A stretch of 64,000 bases of DNA from Kastovskya adunca ATA6-11-RM4 (GCA_019359445.1 JAHHHJ010000016.1:62001-126000), one strand, 5' to 3'; shown: positions 45,468-54,816, counted from the stretch's first letter. Notes: generated from the sequence alone by a model not told the origin. Translations and numbers: made by a program.

Positions 45468-45932
45468 ATGCCCAAAACTGTTGCTGATGTCATGACCCCC
45501 GACCCTTTGTCGGTACAACCACAGACGCCTCTAAAGGAGGCGATTCAGTTGATAGTAGAACATCGCATCAGTGGTTTGCCGGTAGTCGATGAGGCAGGAA
45601 AATTAGTCGGAATTATCTCTGAAACAGACTTGGTGTGGCAGGAAGCGGGAGTTGACCCCCCACCTTATATTATGTTTCTCGATAGCGTGATTTATCTGAG
45701 GAATCCTGCCCGTTACGAAAAAGACGTTCACAAAGCGCTAGGACAAACGGTTGGGGAAGTCATGAGCGATCAGCCTGTGACAGTCGAGCCGGATAAAACC
45801 TTGCGAGAAGCGGCTCATTTGATGAATGAAAAAAACGTCTCTCGCCTGCCTGTGCTAGATGACTCAGGAACGGTGGTGGGTATCCTCACCCGTGGCGATA
45901 TTGTCCGGGCAATGGCGGCTGAGTACGAGTAA
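45468..45932 (+). CDS. Tandem CBS-domain protein
   Basis: A 154-residue protein made of two CBS domains. The first reads TVADVMTPDPLSVQPQTPLKEAIQLIVEHRISGLPVVDEAGKLVGIISETDL and the second TVGEVMSDQPVTVEPDKTLREAAHLMNEKNVSRLPVLDDSGTVVGILTRGDIV; CBS pairs bind adenosyl nucleotides and sense energy state. A loop of about 25 residues (VDPPPYIMFLDSVIYLRNPARYE) between them is typical of the cyanobacterial form. Two earlier starts (TTG at 45447, ATG at 45450) would add up to seven residues. It precedes nblB by 17 bases, so they are probably co-transcribed. Confidence 0.92.
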   Translation: MPKTVADVMTPDPLSVQPQTPLKEAIQLIVEHRISGLPVVDEAGKLVGIISETDLVWQEAGVDPPPYIMFLDSVIYLRNPARYEKDVHKALGQTVGEVMSDQPVTVEPDKTLREAAHLMNEKNVSRLPVLDDSGTVVGILTRGDIVRAMAAEYE

Positions 45933-45949
45933 ATTTTGGGATATAGAGA

Positions 45950-46615
45950 ATGAGTGTTACTCCTGAATCGGCAAAGGAACTGCTGAGTTCTGAAGACTTT
46001 GGCAAGCGCATCAGCGGCGTGAATCAGCTACGGGAACTTGACCCTGCTGTTGCCTTTGAGATGATCCAACCTGCCTTGAGCGATCGCAATACGCGAGTCC
46101 GGTATGCGGCGATTAGCCAGTTAGATACCCTAGGACAGCAAGATTTACAGGCAACGTTAACCATGTTGCGCGATCGCCTCCTCAACGACCCGGAACCTGA
46201 CGTGCAAGCCGCTGCCGCTGATGCGTTGGCGGCACTCAAGCTTACCGAAGCCTTTGAAGACCTAAAAAAGGTTTATCACCAGACTTCTGAGTGGCTTGTC
46301 CAGTTCAGCATTATTGCCGCGTTGGGAGAACTAGGCGATCCATGTGCCTTTGAGTTACTCCAAGAAGCCCTTGCCTCAGAAAATAACCTAGTGCAAACAG
46401 CGGCTATTGGCTCCTTAGGAGAATTAGGTGATACCCGTGCTGTCCCTCTCCTGGTACCCTATGCCACTAATCCTGACTGGCAAATCCGCTATCGGGTAGT
46501 ACAAGCCCTCAAGCGACTAGGAGGAACAGAAGCTCACTCCACCTTAGAATCCCTCTCTCATGATGAGGTAGAGCAAGTTGCTCAGGAAGCTCAATCTAGC
46601 TTGAAGTCAGCTTGA
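45950..46615 (+). CDS. nblB: HEAT-repeat protein, NblB-like (phycobilisome degradation)
   Basis: A 221-residue alpha-solenoid of HEAT/PBS-lyase repeats, for example TAAIGSLGELGDTRAVPLLVPYA and WLVQFSIIAALGELGDPCAFELLQEAL. The N-terminal MSVTPESAKELLSSEDFGKRISGVNQLRELDPAVAFE strongly resembles NblB of cyanobacteria, which is needed to dismantle phycobilisomes under nutrient starvation and is related to bilin lyases CpcE/F. The Cys that bind bilins are not involved; there is only one Cys here. It follows a CBS gene and ends at a good terminator. A generic HEAT protein is the alternative. Confidence 0.75.
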   Translation: MSVTPESAKELLSSEDFGKRISGVNQLRELDPAVAFEMIQPALSDRNTRVRYAAISQLDTLGQQDLQATLTMLRDRLLNDPEPDVQAAAADALAALKLTEAFEDLKKVYHQTSEWLVQFSIIAALGELGDPCAFELLQEALASENNLVQTAAIGSLGELGDTRAVPLLVPYATNPDWQIRYRVVQALKRLGGTEAHSTLESLSHDEVEQVAQEAQSSLKSA

Positions 46616-46670
46616 GTAGTTTTCTTCAATACCAACGAAAGCTAATTCAAACGAAAGCTAATCCAGTCGG

Positions 46671-46696
46671 GGTCGGTCGGTAGACCGACCTTTTTT
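46671..46696 (+). terminator. Rho-independent terminator after nblB-like gene
   Basis: GGTCGGTC (46671-46678) and GACCGACC (46683-46690) form a perfect eight-base stem with a GGTA loop, followed by TTTTTT at 46691-46696. It lies 56 bases after the nblB stop and fits the end of the CBS-nblB operon. Confidence 0.9.
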
Positions 46697-47198
46697 ATTA
46701 GCAAAAAACCTAAACTGGCTGTCGATTTGCCAAGAGATGAATTAAAAATTGCTTATGTATGCGTAGATACATTGCCCCAAAGACCTTGATAAACCTGAGT
46801 TTTCTATGTGTCAGCCGTAAAACCACGTAAGTAGTTTCACGGAGATAATAAACTTTATCTAAAGAAATTTGTTACCACCATTAAGTTACCCAAGTTTATG
46901 TTTTTTAAAAAATTCTATTTCCTTTTTAACAGTGTCTAAAACCTTTACAAACTGTCCTTTTTCTACAGCTAGTAGTAATAGCCTCAATAAATCTACTCTA
47001 GTTTTTAAGCTAAACTGCCTCAAAATATCCCCCTAACGGTACAAGTACTGAAAAGATAAATTACTTGAAAGTTTATAGTACTTAGTAGGTGTTTAAAGAA
47101 TCAGTAAAGAGTCAGCTATTTTGTTGCTATTACTGATTGGGCATGACTAACATGATGAGCAGAAACAAACGTGATGCCACATCACAGAGTGAGAATCC
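46697..47198. other. AT-rich intergenic before the PEP-CTERM gene
   Basis: About 500 bases with no gene. The region is AT-rich and should hold the promoter of the PEP-CTERM gene. A GTACAAGTAC palindrome near 47039-47048 is noted, but I cannot tie it to a regulator. No RNA gene seen. Confidence 0.5.
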
Positions 47199-47972
47199 AT
47201 GAAACTCCAAAAAATTACAGCTTACGTCGGTTTAGTTGCAGGAAGCGTGCTCGCTCTGTCTAGCACTCCTGCCCAAGCTTTCAGCTTCAACTCTGGCTCC
47301 GATCTAGGTAGCTGCTCTGCCGTTCCTCTAGAAAAGCTTGGCAACGAGCAGGCTTCTACTGGCCCTTCTTCTTGTGAAACTGCCGATGGCTTTTTACTAG
47401 AAGCTAATGATGGAGGCAAGCTCACCACCAAGGAAGTCAACGGTGTCAAGGGTACAGGAGTCTACTTGCACTCCAGCAAAGATGGTAAAGGTAGCCAGCA
47501 AGAAATTGACCACGGAGAGACCCTGACGTTATCTCTTCTCAATGGGCCTTCCATACTCAAGTCCCTGGATCTAGCTTTTCTATATAAGGCAGGTAACACT
47601 ACAGTTGCCTTCGGTGACAAGGTTAATGAAGTTGCACAGATTACTGCGGGTGGAATCACTGGAACTCTGAAAGTCCTGAGCGACACTACCGCCGTATGGA
47701 AGTGGGGTGATATCCTCCAGACTATCAATGCACTTAGCCCTTCTAACAGCACTGGTGGCGGCTGGTACAGCATTGCCAATCCCTTTGGAGATCTCAAGGT
47801 TGACAAAGTTGTCTTCACCTCTCCCGCAGAAACAGGAGGCACAAGCTACCACTACAGCGACTATGCTCTCGTTGGAGCTACGGTTCCTGAGCCTGCAACG
47901 ATCGCTGGACTAGGATTAGTAGCTGGCGCACTGTTTACCGCTCGTCGCCGCAAGAGCCGCAACGCTGGCTAA
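47199..47972 (+). CDS. PEP-CTERM sorting-domain protein
   Basis: A 257-residue exported protein. The signal peptide ends at about residue 27 (TPAQA-FSF). The body is Gly/Ser/Thr-rich and beta-type with no named domain. The C-terminus has the PEP-CTERM sorting signal: VPEPATIAGLGLVAGALFTARRRKS, with VPEP, a hydrophobic helix and a basic tail. Such proteins are processed by exosortase and placed at the cell surface or in the extracellular matrix, which fits the nearby polysaccharide genes. There are two Cys near the N-terminus of the mature part. The protein stands alone and is followed by a likely terminator. Confidence 0.9.
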   Translation: MKLQKITAYVGLVAGSVLALSSTPAQAFSFNSGSDLGSCSAVPLEKLGNEQASTGPSSCETADGFLLEANDGGKLTTKEVNGVKGTGVYLHSSKDGKGSQQEIDHGETLTLSLLNGPSILKSLDLAFLYKAGNTTVAFGDKVNEVAQITAGGITGTLKVLSDTTAVWKWGDILQTINALSPSNSTGGGWYSIANPFGDLKVDKVVFTSPAETGGTSYHYSDYALVGATVPEPATIAGLGLVAGALFTARRRKSRNAG

Positions 47973-48010
47973 GACAAAGTTTTAGATGAGTGTTAATGGC
48001 TAGAAGCTAG

Positions 48011-48048
48011 GGTGAGAGGTTGGAATATCCTTCTCACTCTATTTTTTT
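48011..48048 (+). terminator. Probable terminator after the PEP-CTERM gene
   Basis: GGTGAGAGG and CCTTCTCAC form a stem with one bulged base, followed by an A and a run of seven T (48042-48048). It lies 39 bases after the PEP-CTERM stop, between two convergent genes. Confidence 0.7.
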
Positions 48049-48162
48049 GCTTTAGCGCCTCCTCTTACATAGACTGAAAGCCTAGGGCTACAAAAATACT
48101 TACTCAGGCACTCAGTACAAGGCGAAGGCACTGCCTTTGCCTCTACAACTCCGGACTTCCCT

Positions 48163-49143
48163 TTATTTTTTCTTAGAATTGGCCTGTTTGCTCCAAAGAT
48201 AAAAGGGACTGAGCAAGCTACTTCGCAAAAACTCTATGTCACAAGCCACAGCCAGTTCAGCTTTGGTCGTTCGGTCATCCTCAATCAGGAGAGAGATTAA
48301 TTTCCGCAGGTCGTTGATGAGATAGAGGGGAAACAGTATCGGTCTTTGCCATGCTTTCAGGCGAACCATCCGAATTTGATGCCGGGCTAAACCTGTACCC
48401 CGCACGATTGAGAGGAGGTAGTCTCGCTCCATTCGCCGAGGAGGGATTTTGTGGTGAATGCACATCTGGGGGTTGTACCAGATTTCCCAGCCTCCATTTT
48501 GGATGTAGGATAGTGCTTCTAAGTCTTCGCTTGCTAGTTGGAATTTCCCAACTCTTCCTGCCAGAAACAGCCGATTCGGTACAGTTTCGCACCAGGCTTG
48601 CCGACGCACGACTAATCCCGCCCCCGGAGGAAGCAGTCCCTGACGGCGATCGTAGATAAAGGGTTTAGCTCCGCGATCGACAATGGATAAAAAGCAGGCT
48701 ACTTTCTCAAAGTCTTCGGGAACTTCGCCTTCACAGTCCGCAAGAACTAAACCGCCAAATGCTCCGGCTTGGGGATGTGCTTGTCCGAAGGTATAAGCGG
48801 CGGCTACCCATTCAGGATTGGGTAAGTTATCGTCATCAATGAAACCAATAAATTTGCCTTTGGCGTTCGTAATAGCCCGTTGTCTAGCAAATGCTAGACC
48901 TTGTTGAGGCTCAAAACATAGCTTAAGAGGACAGTCGGATGACCAAGTAGTCTGGTAAGCTCGAACAACCTTAACAGTATTGTCAGTGCTATTGTTATCA
49001 ACAACAATAATTTCCCAATCAATTGACTCTGAATCGACTAGCGATCGCCTTGTGTAGGTATAGCACTCTCGTAGTCGCTCCAATACTTCTGGTAGGCGCG
49101 TTTCTCCGTTATAGGTACAGATAGCAACAGTGAAGTCAACCAT
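48163..49143 (-). CDS. Glycosyltransferase family 2, HpsE-like (hormogonium polysaccharide)
   Basis: A 326-residue GT-A glycosyltransferase. The N-terminus VDFTVAICTYNGETRLPEVLERL and the following VVDNNSTDNT form the nucleotide-binding part, then GFIDDDNLPNPEWV has the DxD metal site. It resembles HpsE of filamentous cyanobacteria, which acts in making the extracellular polysaccharide used for hormogonium gliding, but this name rests on overall wording I recall. A C-terminal amphipathic stretch near 275-310 may sit on the membrane. It is convergent with the PEP-CTERM gene and divergent from the pyruvyl transferase. Confidence 0.78.
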   Translation of the reverse strand: MVDFTVAICTYNGETRLPEVLERLRECYTYTRRSLVDSESIDWEIIVVDNNSTDNTVKVVRAYQTTWSSDCPLKLCFEPQQGLAFARQRAITNAKGKFIGFIDDDNLPNPEWVAAAYTFGQAHPQAGAFGGLVLADCEGEVPEDFEKVACFLSIVDRGAKPFIYDRRQGLLPPGAGLVVRRQAWCETVPNRLFLAGRVGKFQLASEDLEALSYIQNGGWEIWYNPQMCIHHKIPPRRMERDYLLSIVRGTGLARHQIRMVRLKAWQRPILFPLYLINDLRKLISLLIEDDRTTKAELAVACDIEFLRSSLLSPFYLWSKQANSKKK

Positions 49144-49432
49144 CAGGAGTATCTCAGCTTTGCAAAGGTTTGAAAAAGAGCGATCGCAAGATTAATATTC
49201 GATTATCTGTAATATCTTCTTTATACAGAAAACTAAAATTATTTATCAACTTCACTGATGTTTTAAAGACTTTATTAGAATGCACACTATAAAACTAATG
49301 CTTCTTATTATTTACTAACAGAAAAAACTAGACTCTTTATTGTAAATTATAATCAACGTGTAACTATATGTCACGGCATAAATTCCTGAAACCTTCAACT
49401 TAGCATTTAGCTATCATAAACAGTTATTGACC

Positions 49433-50500
49433 ATGCACAATCTTACTGAAATATTACATCAATCATTAGGCAGGTTGAAGGATTTTGAACGCTGTGCACT
49501 CTTAGACTATCCTGATTACACAAACATTGGCGATCATCTCATCTGGATAGGCTCTGTATTTTACATAACTGAGAAGATAAAAGCTAAAATCAGCTATGCT
49601 TCCAGTATTAATAATTTTTCTGGGGCTATCCTAGAAAAACAGATTGGTAAAGCCCCCATACTCCTCAATGGTGGGGGTAATTTAGGCGACCTTTGGCCTA
49701 AGTATCAGGCATTCCGCGAATACATTATTTCTCATTACCGCGATCGCCCTGTAATTATTCTGCCCCAGAGCATTTATTTTGCTAATCCAGCAAATTTAGA
49801 TAATGCTGCCAAAATATTCAACTCTCATCCCGATCTAACTTTGTTTGTTCGCGATGATTATAGTTATGAAATTGCGACTAAAAACTTCAAAAACTGCCAG
49901 GTTGTCAAAGCCCCTGACATGGCTTTTCAGTTAAGCCAAATTTCAGCTTTATCAACGGATAAACAAGCTTCAAAATCTATTTTATATCACTGTCGTCAAG
50001 ACCAAGAACTTAGTTCTTCATTTGCTATAGATTTTCCCAGTTTTTCTAGCTTAGTTGTAGAAGATTGGACTTCATTTAAGTGGGTATTAGGGACTAACAA
50101 ATCTCGTGCTGCTCAAACACTAGCTGATCTCTTTCGAGAAGTATGGCAACGAGGAATTAAAACTCCTGGTGATTGGATGTTTCGACAAAAATGGGAAGAT
50201 TATTTTTTCTATAACAATTACTTTAATAATTTATACAACCAACAGTTACACTCCCGCTCTTGGAGCTTTATTCATAGCGGAATTTACCAATTCAAACAAC
50301 ACCAACTAATTATCACTAACCGCTTACATGGGCATATTCTTTGTGTGCTATTAGGATTGCCTCATATCTTTTTACCTAACTCTTATCATAAAAATGAATC
50401 GTTTTATAATACCTGGACTTACTCAGTTCCTTTCTGTAGATTTGCCAAAGATAGTTCTCAAGTAATAACTGGCATTGAAGACCTCTTAAAGCAATGTTAA
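49433..50500 (+). CDS. Polysaccharide pyruvyl transferase family protein
   Basis: A 355-residue protein of the CsaB/polysaccharide pyruvyl transferase family, which adds ketal-linked pyruvate or a related group to surface sugars. Motifs are YPDYTNIGDHLIWIG at the N-terminus, ILLNGGGNLGDLWPKYQ, IILPQSIYFANPA, and late ITNRLHGHILCVLLGLPHIFLPNSYHKNESF with conserved RLHG. The ATG at 49433 was chosen; a TTG at 49427 is also possible. The DNA is AT-rich compared with its neighbours. With the GT2 and GT4 on either side it belongs to a second polysaccharide locus. Confidence 0.82.
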   Translation: MHNLTEILHQSLGRLKDFERCALLDYPDYTNIGDHLIWIGSVFYITEKIKAKISYASSINNFSGAILEKQIGKAPILLNGGGNLGDLWPKYQAFREYIISHYRDRPVIILPQSIYFANPANLDNAAKIFNSHPDLTLFVRDDYSYEIATKNFKNCQVVKAPDMAFQLSQISALSTDKQASKSILYHCRQDQELSSSFAIDFPSFSSLVVEDWTSFKWVLGTNKSRAAQTLADLFREVWQRGIKTPGDWMFRQKWEDYFFYNNYFNNLYNQQLHSRSWSFIHSGIYQFKQHQLIITNRLHGHILCVLLGLPHIFLPNSYHKNESFYNTWTYSVPFCRFAKDSSQVITGIEDLLKQC

Positions 50501-50692
50501 AACTATCAGCAAGTTGGGTAATCCCTATTTATTGCTTTATTAAAAGTTATATTACCTGTTATAGCAATTCTGATGACTCGCAAACTATTTATTGGGGTGT
50601 AGTCATACCCTCAGACCGAAGCGATCGCCAATGATTTAAGACCGCGACGGTGATAGATATGCTGGCTCTAAAACTTAACTACAACCCAGAAC

Positions 50693-51847
50693 ATGTCCAA
50701 GCAGATAAATCAAGTGCGAATAGCTATTTTAGCTAATCCGGAAGGTGGAGGAGGGATAACACGGGTTGTTCTCAATCTTCTTAAGGGAATGACCCAACGG
50801 GGTATCTCGCTAGATTTAGTTCTGGATTGGGCAGAAGGGCGACCCTATTTAGATCAGGTGCCCACTGGAGTACGGGTTGTTGATTTAGGTGAAAAAATTG
50901 GTTTTCAAGCTAAAAGTGCGATTAAACTTGTTCCTCCTTTAATTAAATATTTAAAACAAGAAAAACCGGATCTTTTGTTATGTCATTTGACCCTAACAAA
51001 CTGGGTAGCTGTAGTTGCATGGATATTCGCTAAAGTTCCCGTACGTTTAGTTTTAGTAGAACACTTGCCACTGCCTAACCCTGATAGGAGTTGGAGGCGA
51101 CCGCAAAGCCAACTGCCAAGACTTTTACGCGCTTGGCTTTATCCAAAAGCTGACGCTGTTGTAGCGGTTTCAAAGGGTATGGCGCGAGCTGTGGAAGTAG
51201 GTTTGAAGCTGCGAACTGGTTCAGTGCGGGCGATTTATAACCCAGTTGTGGATGAGAGGTTATTTCTCAATGCACAATTGCCTATTGAGCATCCTTGGTT
51301 TGAACCTAACCAACCTCCTGTATTTTTGGCAGTGGGTCGATTAACAGGGCAAAAAGATTTTTCATTGCTTCTGCAAGCGTTCGCACAGTTGCGGAAACAA
51401 CGAGAGGCGAGGCTGTTGATTTTGGGTGAGGGCCCGTTGCGGAAGCAGTTAGAAGGAATGGTTGCGAAGTTGGGGATAGAGGCTGATGTTTTGTTGCCCG
51501 GATTTGTCAAAAATCCCTACGCTTACATGAGTCGGGCGTCGGTGTTTGTCCTCTCCTCTCGTTGGGAAGGGCTACCCACGGTTTTGATTGAAGCGATCGC
51601 CTGTGGCTGTCAGGTCGTCTCAACCGATTGTCCCCACGGGCCAAGAGAAATTTTAGCAGAGGGGAAATATGGGCAGTTAGTTGCCGTCAAAGATGTGTCA
51701 GCGCTAGCGGCGGCGATGCAAACAGCGCTAGATTCACCAATTGCCATTGAGGAATTGAAGCAGCGATCGCAGGACTTTAGCGTCGAGCGAGCCGTTACAG
51801 AATATTTGAAGTTGATTGATTTGGCAGCCCCAACACCTCTACCCTGA
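50693..51847 (+). CDS. Glycosyltransferase family 4
   Basis: A 384-residue GT-B glycosyltransferase. The N-terminus ILANPEGGGGITRVVLNLLKGM is the acceptor-domain Gly-rich loop. The C-terminal donor domain has VGRLTGQKDFSLLLQAFAQLRK, LILGEGPLRKQLE and the E-x7-E segment SRWEGLPTVLIEAIACGCQVVSTDCPHGP. It fits GT4 enzymes of capsule or exopolysaccharide synthesis. The 192-base spacer before it and the AT shift in the preceding gene suggest separate origins. Donor sugar unknown. Confidence 0.9.
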   Translation: MSKQINQVRIAILANPEGGGGITRVVLNLLKGMTQRGISLDLVLDWAEGRPYLDQVPTGVRVVDLGEKIGFQAKSAIKLVPPLIKYLKQEKPDLLLCHLTLTNWVAVVAWIFAKVPVRLVLVEHLPLPNPDRSWRRPQSQLPRLLRAWLYPKADAVVAVSKGMARAVEVGLKLRTGSVRAIYNPVVDERLFLNAQLPIEHPWFEPNQPPVFLAVGRLTGQKDFSLLLQAFAQLRKQREARLLILGEGPLRKQLEGMVAKLGIEADVLLPGFVKNPYAYMSRASVFVLSSRWEGLPTVLIEAIACGCQVVSTDCPHGPREILAEGKYGQLVAVKDVSALAAAMQTALDSPIAIEELKQRSQDFSVERAVTEYLKLIDLAAPTPLP

Positions 51848-51914
51848 AGTCGTTGGTCTAGAGCATTGATTGAGATTTTGTGGTGGGCGAATGGCGCTTC
51901 GCCCCCCTGTGTGG

Positions 51915-52670
51915 CTACACCAACCCTTCCAATTCCAACGACTCAATCATCTGAAGACCACGAGGGTCGCCGAGTCTTAAAAGAGCGGCTCTCGCGTCTT
52001 CCCTGACGCCCATATCCTCATCTTCTACTAGGGATTCCACCAAGGAATCTACAGCAGTGGCATAGATGGCATTGGAGGGCAATTCCCGGCATAGTTGCCC
52101 GATAGACCAGGCGCAGTTGCTACGTACTGCCGCAACGGGGTCTTGCATTAAGGCAGTAATTAAGGGCGGGATGGCTGCCACCATATCTTCGTATTCCAAT
52201 TCTGCCATTTGTGCTAGGGCGCTCGCTGCCCATAACCGCACAGCGGAGATATCGTTTTTCAGGGCGTCTGTTAGGGAAGGTAAACAGCGGCGATCGCGAC
52301 AATTCCCTAATGCCCAAACGACACCCTTACGCACATAACCATTCCAGTCACGGTTTAGCTGGGTAATCAGCGGCTCTACCGCTGTTGGGCTAGGGTTGCG
52401 TCCTAAAGCATAGGCAGCACTCACCCGCACCAATGGACAAACATCAGTCAGCAGGTGAATCAGGTGAGGGACAGCACGTTCGTCTTGCAACTCACAAAAC
52501 GCTCTAGTTGCTAGCATCCGTTGTGGCGTCTCAGGGGCAGTCAGCAGCGCCAGCATTGCCTCTGGATCGGGCTTTTGAGCCTCTGATTCATCAATTGGCT
52601 CAATGTTATCCAGGGGGCTTTCTGCTTCAACTGCCGCATCAAGTACGCTTAGGTCGTCATCGTCATACAT
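51915..52670 (-). CDS. HEAT-repeat protein (PBS-lyase type)
   Basis: A 251-residue alpha-solenoid. After an acidic N-terminus (MYDDDDLSVLDAAVEAESPLDN), repeats such as MLATRAFCELQDERAVPHLIHLL, LVRVSAAYALGRNPSPTAVEPLI and VRKGVVWALGNCRDRRCLPSLTDAL follow in regular order. It is related to bilin lyase and NblB-type HEAT proteins, but the role cannot be set and it may be a general scaffold. No signal peptide. It is a single gene on the minus strand, with the next forward gene starting 198 bases away. Confidence 0.8.
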   Translation of the reverse strand: MYDDDDLSVLDAAVEAESPLDNIEPIDESEAQKPDPEAMLALLTAPETPQRMLATRAFCELQDERAVPHLIHLLTDVCPLVRVSAAYALGRNPSPTAVEPLITQLNRDWNGYVRKGVVWALGNCRDRRCLPSLTDALKNDISAVRLWAASALAQMAELEYEDMVAAIPPLITALMQDPVAAVRSNCAWSIGQLCRELPSNAIYATAVDSLVESLVEDEDMGVREDARAALLRLGDPRGLQMIESLELEGLV

Positions 52671-52867
52671 AAGGGATAACCTATCCTATCCAACCCGATT
52701 TCATCGGTGTCAAACCAGGATAGAGATAAGAAAAACTGGCGAACGTTAAGAAAACTAAAATTCCCCCGCCACTTTCCCCGATCAAAAACCGGAATTTGCT
52801 ATATTACACGACACCGAGAACCTTATTATTCTAAGGTTTTAATGTACTTAGTAGCAGGGGGGATAAC

Positions 52868-54130
52868 GTGACCGACCACCTAGAGCCTTATCGACGGATG
52901 GTTCGTTCGATGCGATTTTTTCCTCCACTTCCCCTTGAGCAGCCATCCCTGAACTCTATTGTCGATGGAGTAGCACCAGAACCAGCAAGTAGTTCAAATC
53001 CCCAGACAGTCAGATCTGAGGAAGCTGAACCTCCTGTACCTCGTCCACCCATTGACCTGTCCGAGCATATAGCGACGTTGGTGCGAGAGGCAGTCTCGAA
53101 GAAAAGCGTTTTGCCAACGAGTTATGCGATTCCGGAGAATATTGGCGATCGCATCAGCCGCATGACTACCAAGAAAGTCATTCCCGTTATTGCTGCGCCC
53201 AAATTCCCTCAATACGATGACATTCCCTCAACTGAGGCGAAGCACGTCGAATCGTTACCTGTTGAGCAGGATAAGCAGGCAGAAGATCCTATCTCAGCTA
53301 CTGTCGTAGCGGAACCAGAGGTAGTAGAAGAGACGGCGACGGCGGAAGTCCCCACAAATGTGACGGAACCGGAGCCAGAAGAGACAGCTCAGAAAGAAGT
53401 GGTGGCGACAGTTGTTGCTGAACCCGTTGAAGAGGCAACCGACGAGGAAATTTCAGCAGAAGTTGTGGCAACGACTTCTGAGGAAGAAACTGCCGAAGTA
53501 GATACTCCGACGGCAGTTGTTGAAGAATCAACTCCTGAAGTAGAAACATCTGATCGCACTCCAGAAAGCACAGCAGCGACGGAGGAGGTATCAGCAGACA
53601 CGGAAGAGTCTCCCAGCTTTGGAGAGCAAGTTGCTGCTGTTGTTGAGACAGTTGCCACAACGCTCAAAGATTTGGTGACTGGTGACAAACAGACGGACAA
53701 GGCAGAAGTATCAGCTCCAGCGGCGAAAGAAACAACTGTTGTTGAGAGAGTTGCCACAACGCTCAAAGATTTGGTGACTGATGACAAGGCGGACGAGACA
53801 GAAGTATCAGCCCCAGCAGCGAAAGAAACAACTTTCCCTAGCCAAGTCGATGGGGTGAGCTGTCCTCAGTGCAACTCTGACAACCTCCGCAAAAATGGAC
53901 ATCGCCGGGGCAATCAACGGTATGTTTGCAAGGATTGTGGCAAAAACTTCATGGTGCCAGAGACGACCTTGGCAGAAGCAAAGTCAAGTGCCAGATCTCA
54001 GACTCAAACCCAGGCTACCAAAACTAAAAAACCCCAGCCTTCTGCTGATAGCATTCCTGAGCCAAAGGGGAAGGATTTGCAACGGCGCGGGAAGTTGAAG
54101 AAAAAAGCCAAGGGATTTGGTAGCAAGTAG
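52868..54130 (+). CDS. Acidic low-complexity protein with C-terminal transposase-type zinc ribbon
   Basis: A 420-residue protein. Residues about 90-310 are Glu/Thr/Val/Ala-rich and repetitive, with two copies of a 30-residue unit (VATTLKDLVTGDK... and VATTLKDLVTDDK...) side by side. Residues about 335-365 form a zinc ribbon, CPQCNSDNLRKNGHRRGNQRYVCKDCGKNF, of the kind found at the N-terminus of IS1 InsA and related transposases. The tail is Lys-rich. No transposase catalytic part is present, so the ribbon looks adopted for a cellular protein. The start is GTG at 52868 after a GGGGGGA run. Function unknown; nucleic acid binding is likely. Confidence 0.7.
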   Translation: MTDHLEPYRRMVRSMRFFPPLPLEQPSLNSIVDGVAPEPASSSNPQTVRSEEAEPPVPRPPIDLSEHIATLVREAVSKKSVLPTSYAIPENIGDRISRMTTKKVIPVIAAPKFPQYDDIPSTEAKHVESLPVEQDKQAEDPISATVVAEPEVVEETATAEVPTNVTEPEPEETAQKEVVATVVAEPVEEATDEEISAEVVATTSEEETAEVDTPTAVVEESTPEVETSDRTPESTAATEEVSADTEESPSFGEQVAAVVETVATTLKDLVTGDKQTDKAEVSAPAAKETTVVERVATTLKDLVTDDKADETEVSAPAAKETTFPSQVDGVSCPQCNSDNLRKNGHRRGNQRYVCKDCGKNFMVPETTLAEAKSSARSQTQTQATKTKKPQPSADSIPEPKGKDLQRRGKLKKKAKGFGSK

Positions 54131-54215
54131 GGCGATCGCTATCGTTATACCAATTTCATCAAATAGCGCTACAAATTGCCCCCGGCATTGCTGAATACCT
54201 CTATTCTGCAACGCC

Positions 54216-54246
54216 AACCCCCCTAACCCCCCTTATTAAGGGGGGA
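54216..54246. repeat. CCCCCCTTATTAAGGGGGG hairpin element
   Basis: A short intergenic copy of the palindromic repeat type found in the NRPS genes and at 43275-43405. The core stem is CCCCCC/GGGGGG around TTATTAA, preceded by a second C-run. It has no gene and lies between the zinc-ribbon gene and the GNAT gene, where it could act as a two-way terminator-like hairpin. Confidence 0.75.
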
Positions 54247-54315
54247 AATCACGTTGGGGCAGGAAGGGGCGTACAGAAATACATCCCTTCCCAAGCGATC
54301 GCCAATGATTAACAG

Positions 54316-54801
54316 CTAATGAAGGGGTTTAACCATCCATAGGGAGTGGGTTTGATAGCCTAGGCGTTGGTACAGATCCAAAGCGGGTTGGTTGATTTGA
54401 AAGACCATCAGACCCATTTGGCGATCGCCTCTGTTTCTCGCCCAGTCTTCAGCATGATGCATTAACGCTGAAGCAATACCTAAGCGTCGATGTTCTGGCA
54501 TCACGTAGAGGAGAAAAACATGGGCGTGGCGATCGCCCTCTACCTGATCAACAGCATTCCCCATCCAAAGACCTGCTACGGTTGCAGGGCGGTAGGGAGA
54601 CTCTTCTTGGTTGAGAACCTCCACCCACCATAGCGGCGTCTCCCTAGAAAAATAACGCTCCACCGTTTCTGCTAGGTGAGCAAAATCTTCCTGCTCTGGA
54701 AACAGCTCCTGGTAAGTTAGCTGCATAAACTTGACCAGAGTGGCTTGTTCCCGCCTTGAACCTGCCCGCAGTCGGTATTCCGGTGGTAACTGACTAGACA
54801 C
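54316..54801 (-). CDS. GNAT family N-acetyltransferase
   Basis: A 161-residue acetyl-CoA-dependent transferase. Motif A for CoA is in VMPEHRRLGIASALMHHAEDWA (R-x-x-G-I/A), and the C-terminal part has FQINQPALDLYQRLGYQTHSLWMVK, the helix/strand usual after motif B. The acceptor is unknown. The start at MSSQLPPEYRLR is the natural one. It lies 15 bases downstream of a small membrane protein gene on the same strand and may be co-transcribed with it. Confidence 0.88.
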   Translation of the reverse strand: MSSQLPPEYRLRAGSRREQATLVKFMQLTYQELFPEQEDFAHLAETVERYFSRETPLWWVEVLNQEESPYRPATVAGLWMGNAVDQVEGDRHAHVFLLYVMPEHRRLGIASALMHHAEDWARNRGDRQMGLMVFQINQPALDLYQRLGYQTHSLWMVKPLH

Positions 54802-54816
54802 TTGTAGGTCTAAGCA

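Noticed and set aside
46629-46663. Short ACGAAAGCTAAT direct repeat before the terminator
   Set aside because: Only two copies of a 12-base string; too little to call an element.
47039-47048. GTACAAGTAC as an NtcA or LexA site
   Set aside because: Spacing fits neither GTA-N8-TAC nor RGTACNNNDGTWCB.
53298-53787. Long minus-strand frames opposite the acidic protein
   Set aside because: They mirror the low-complexity codons of the forward gene and have no start context.
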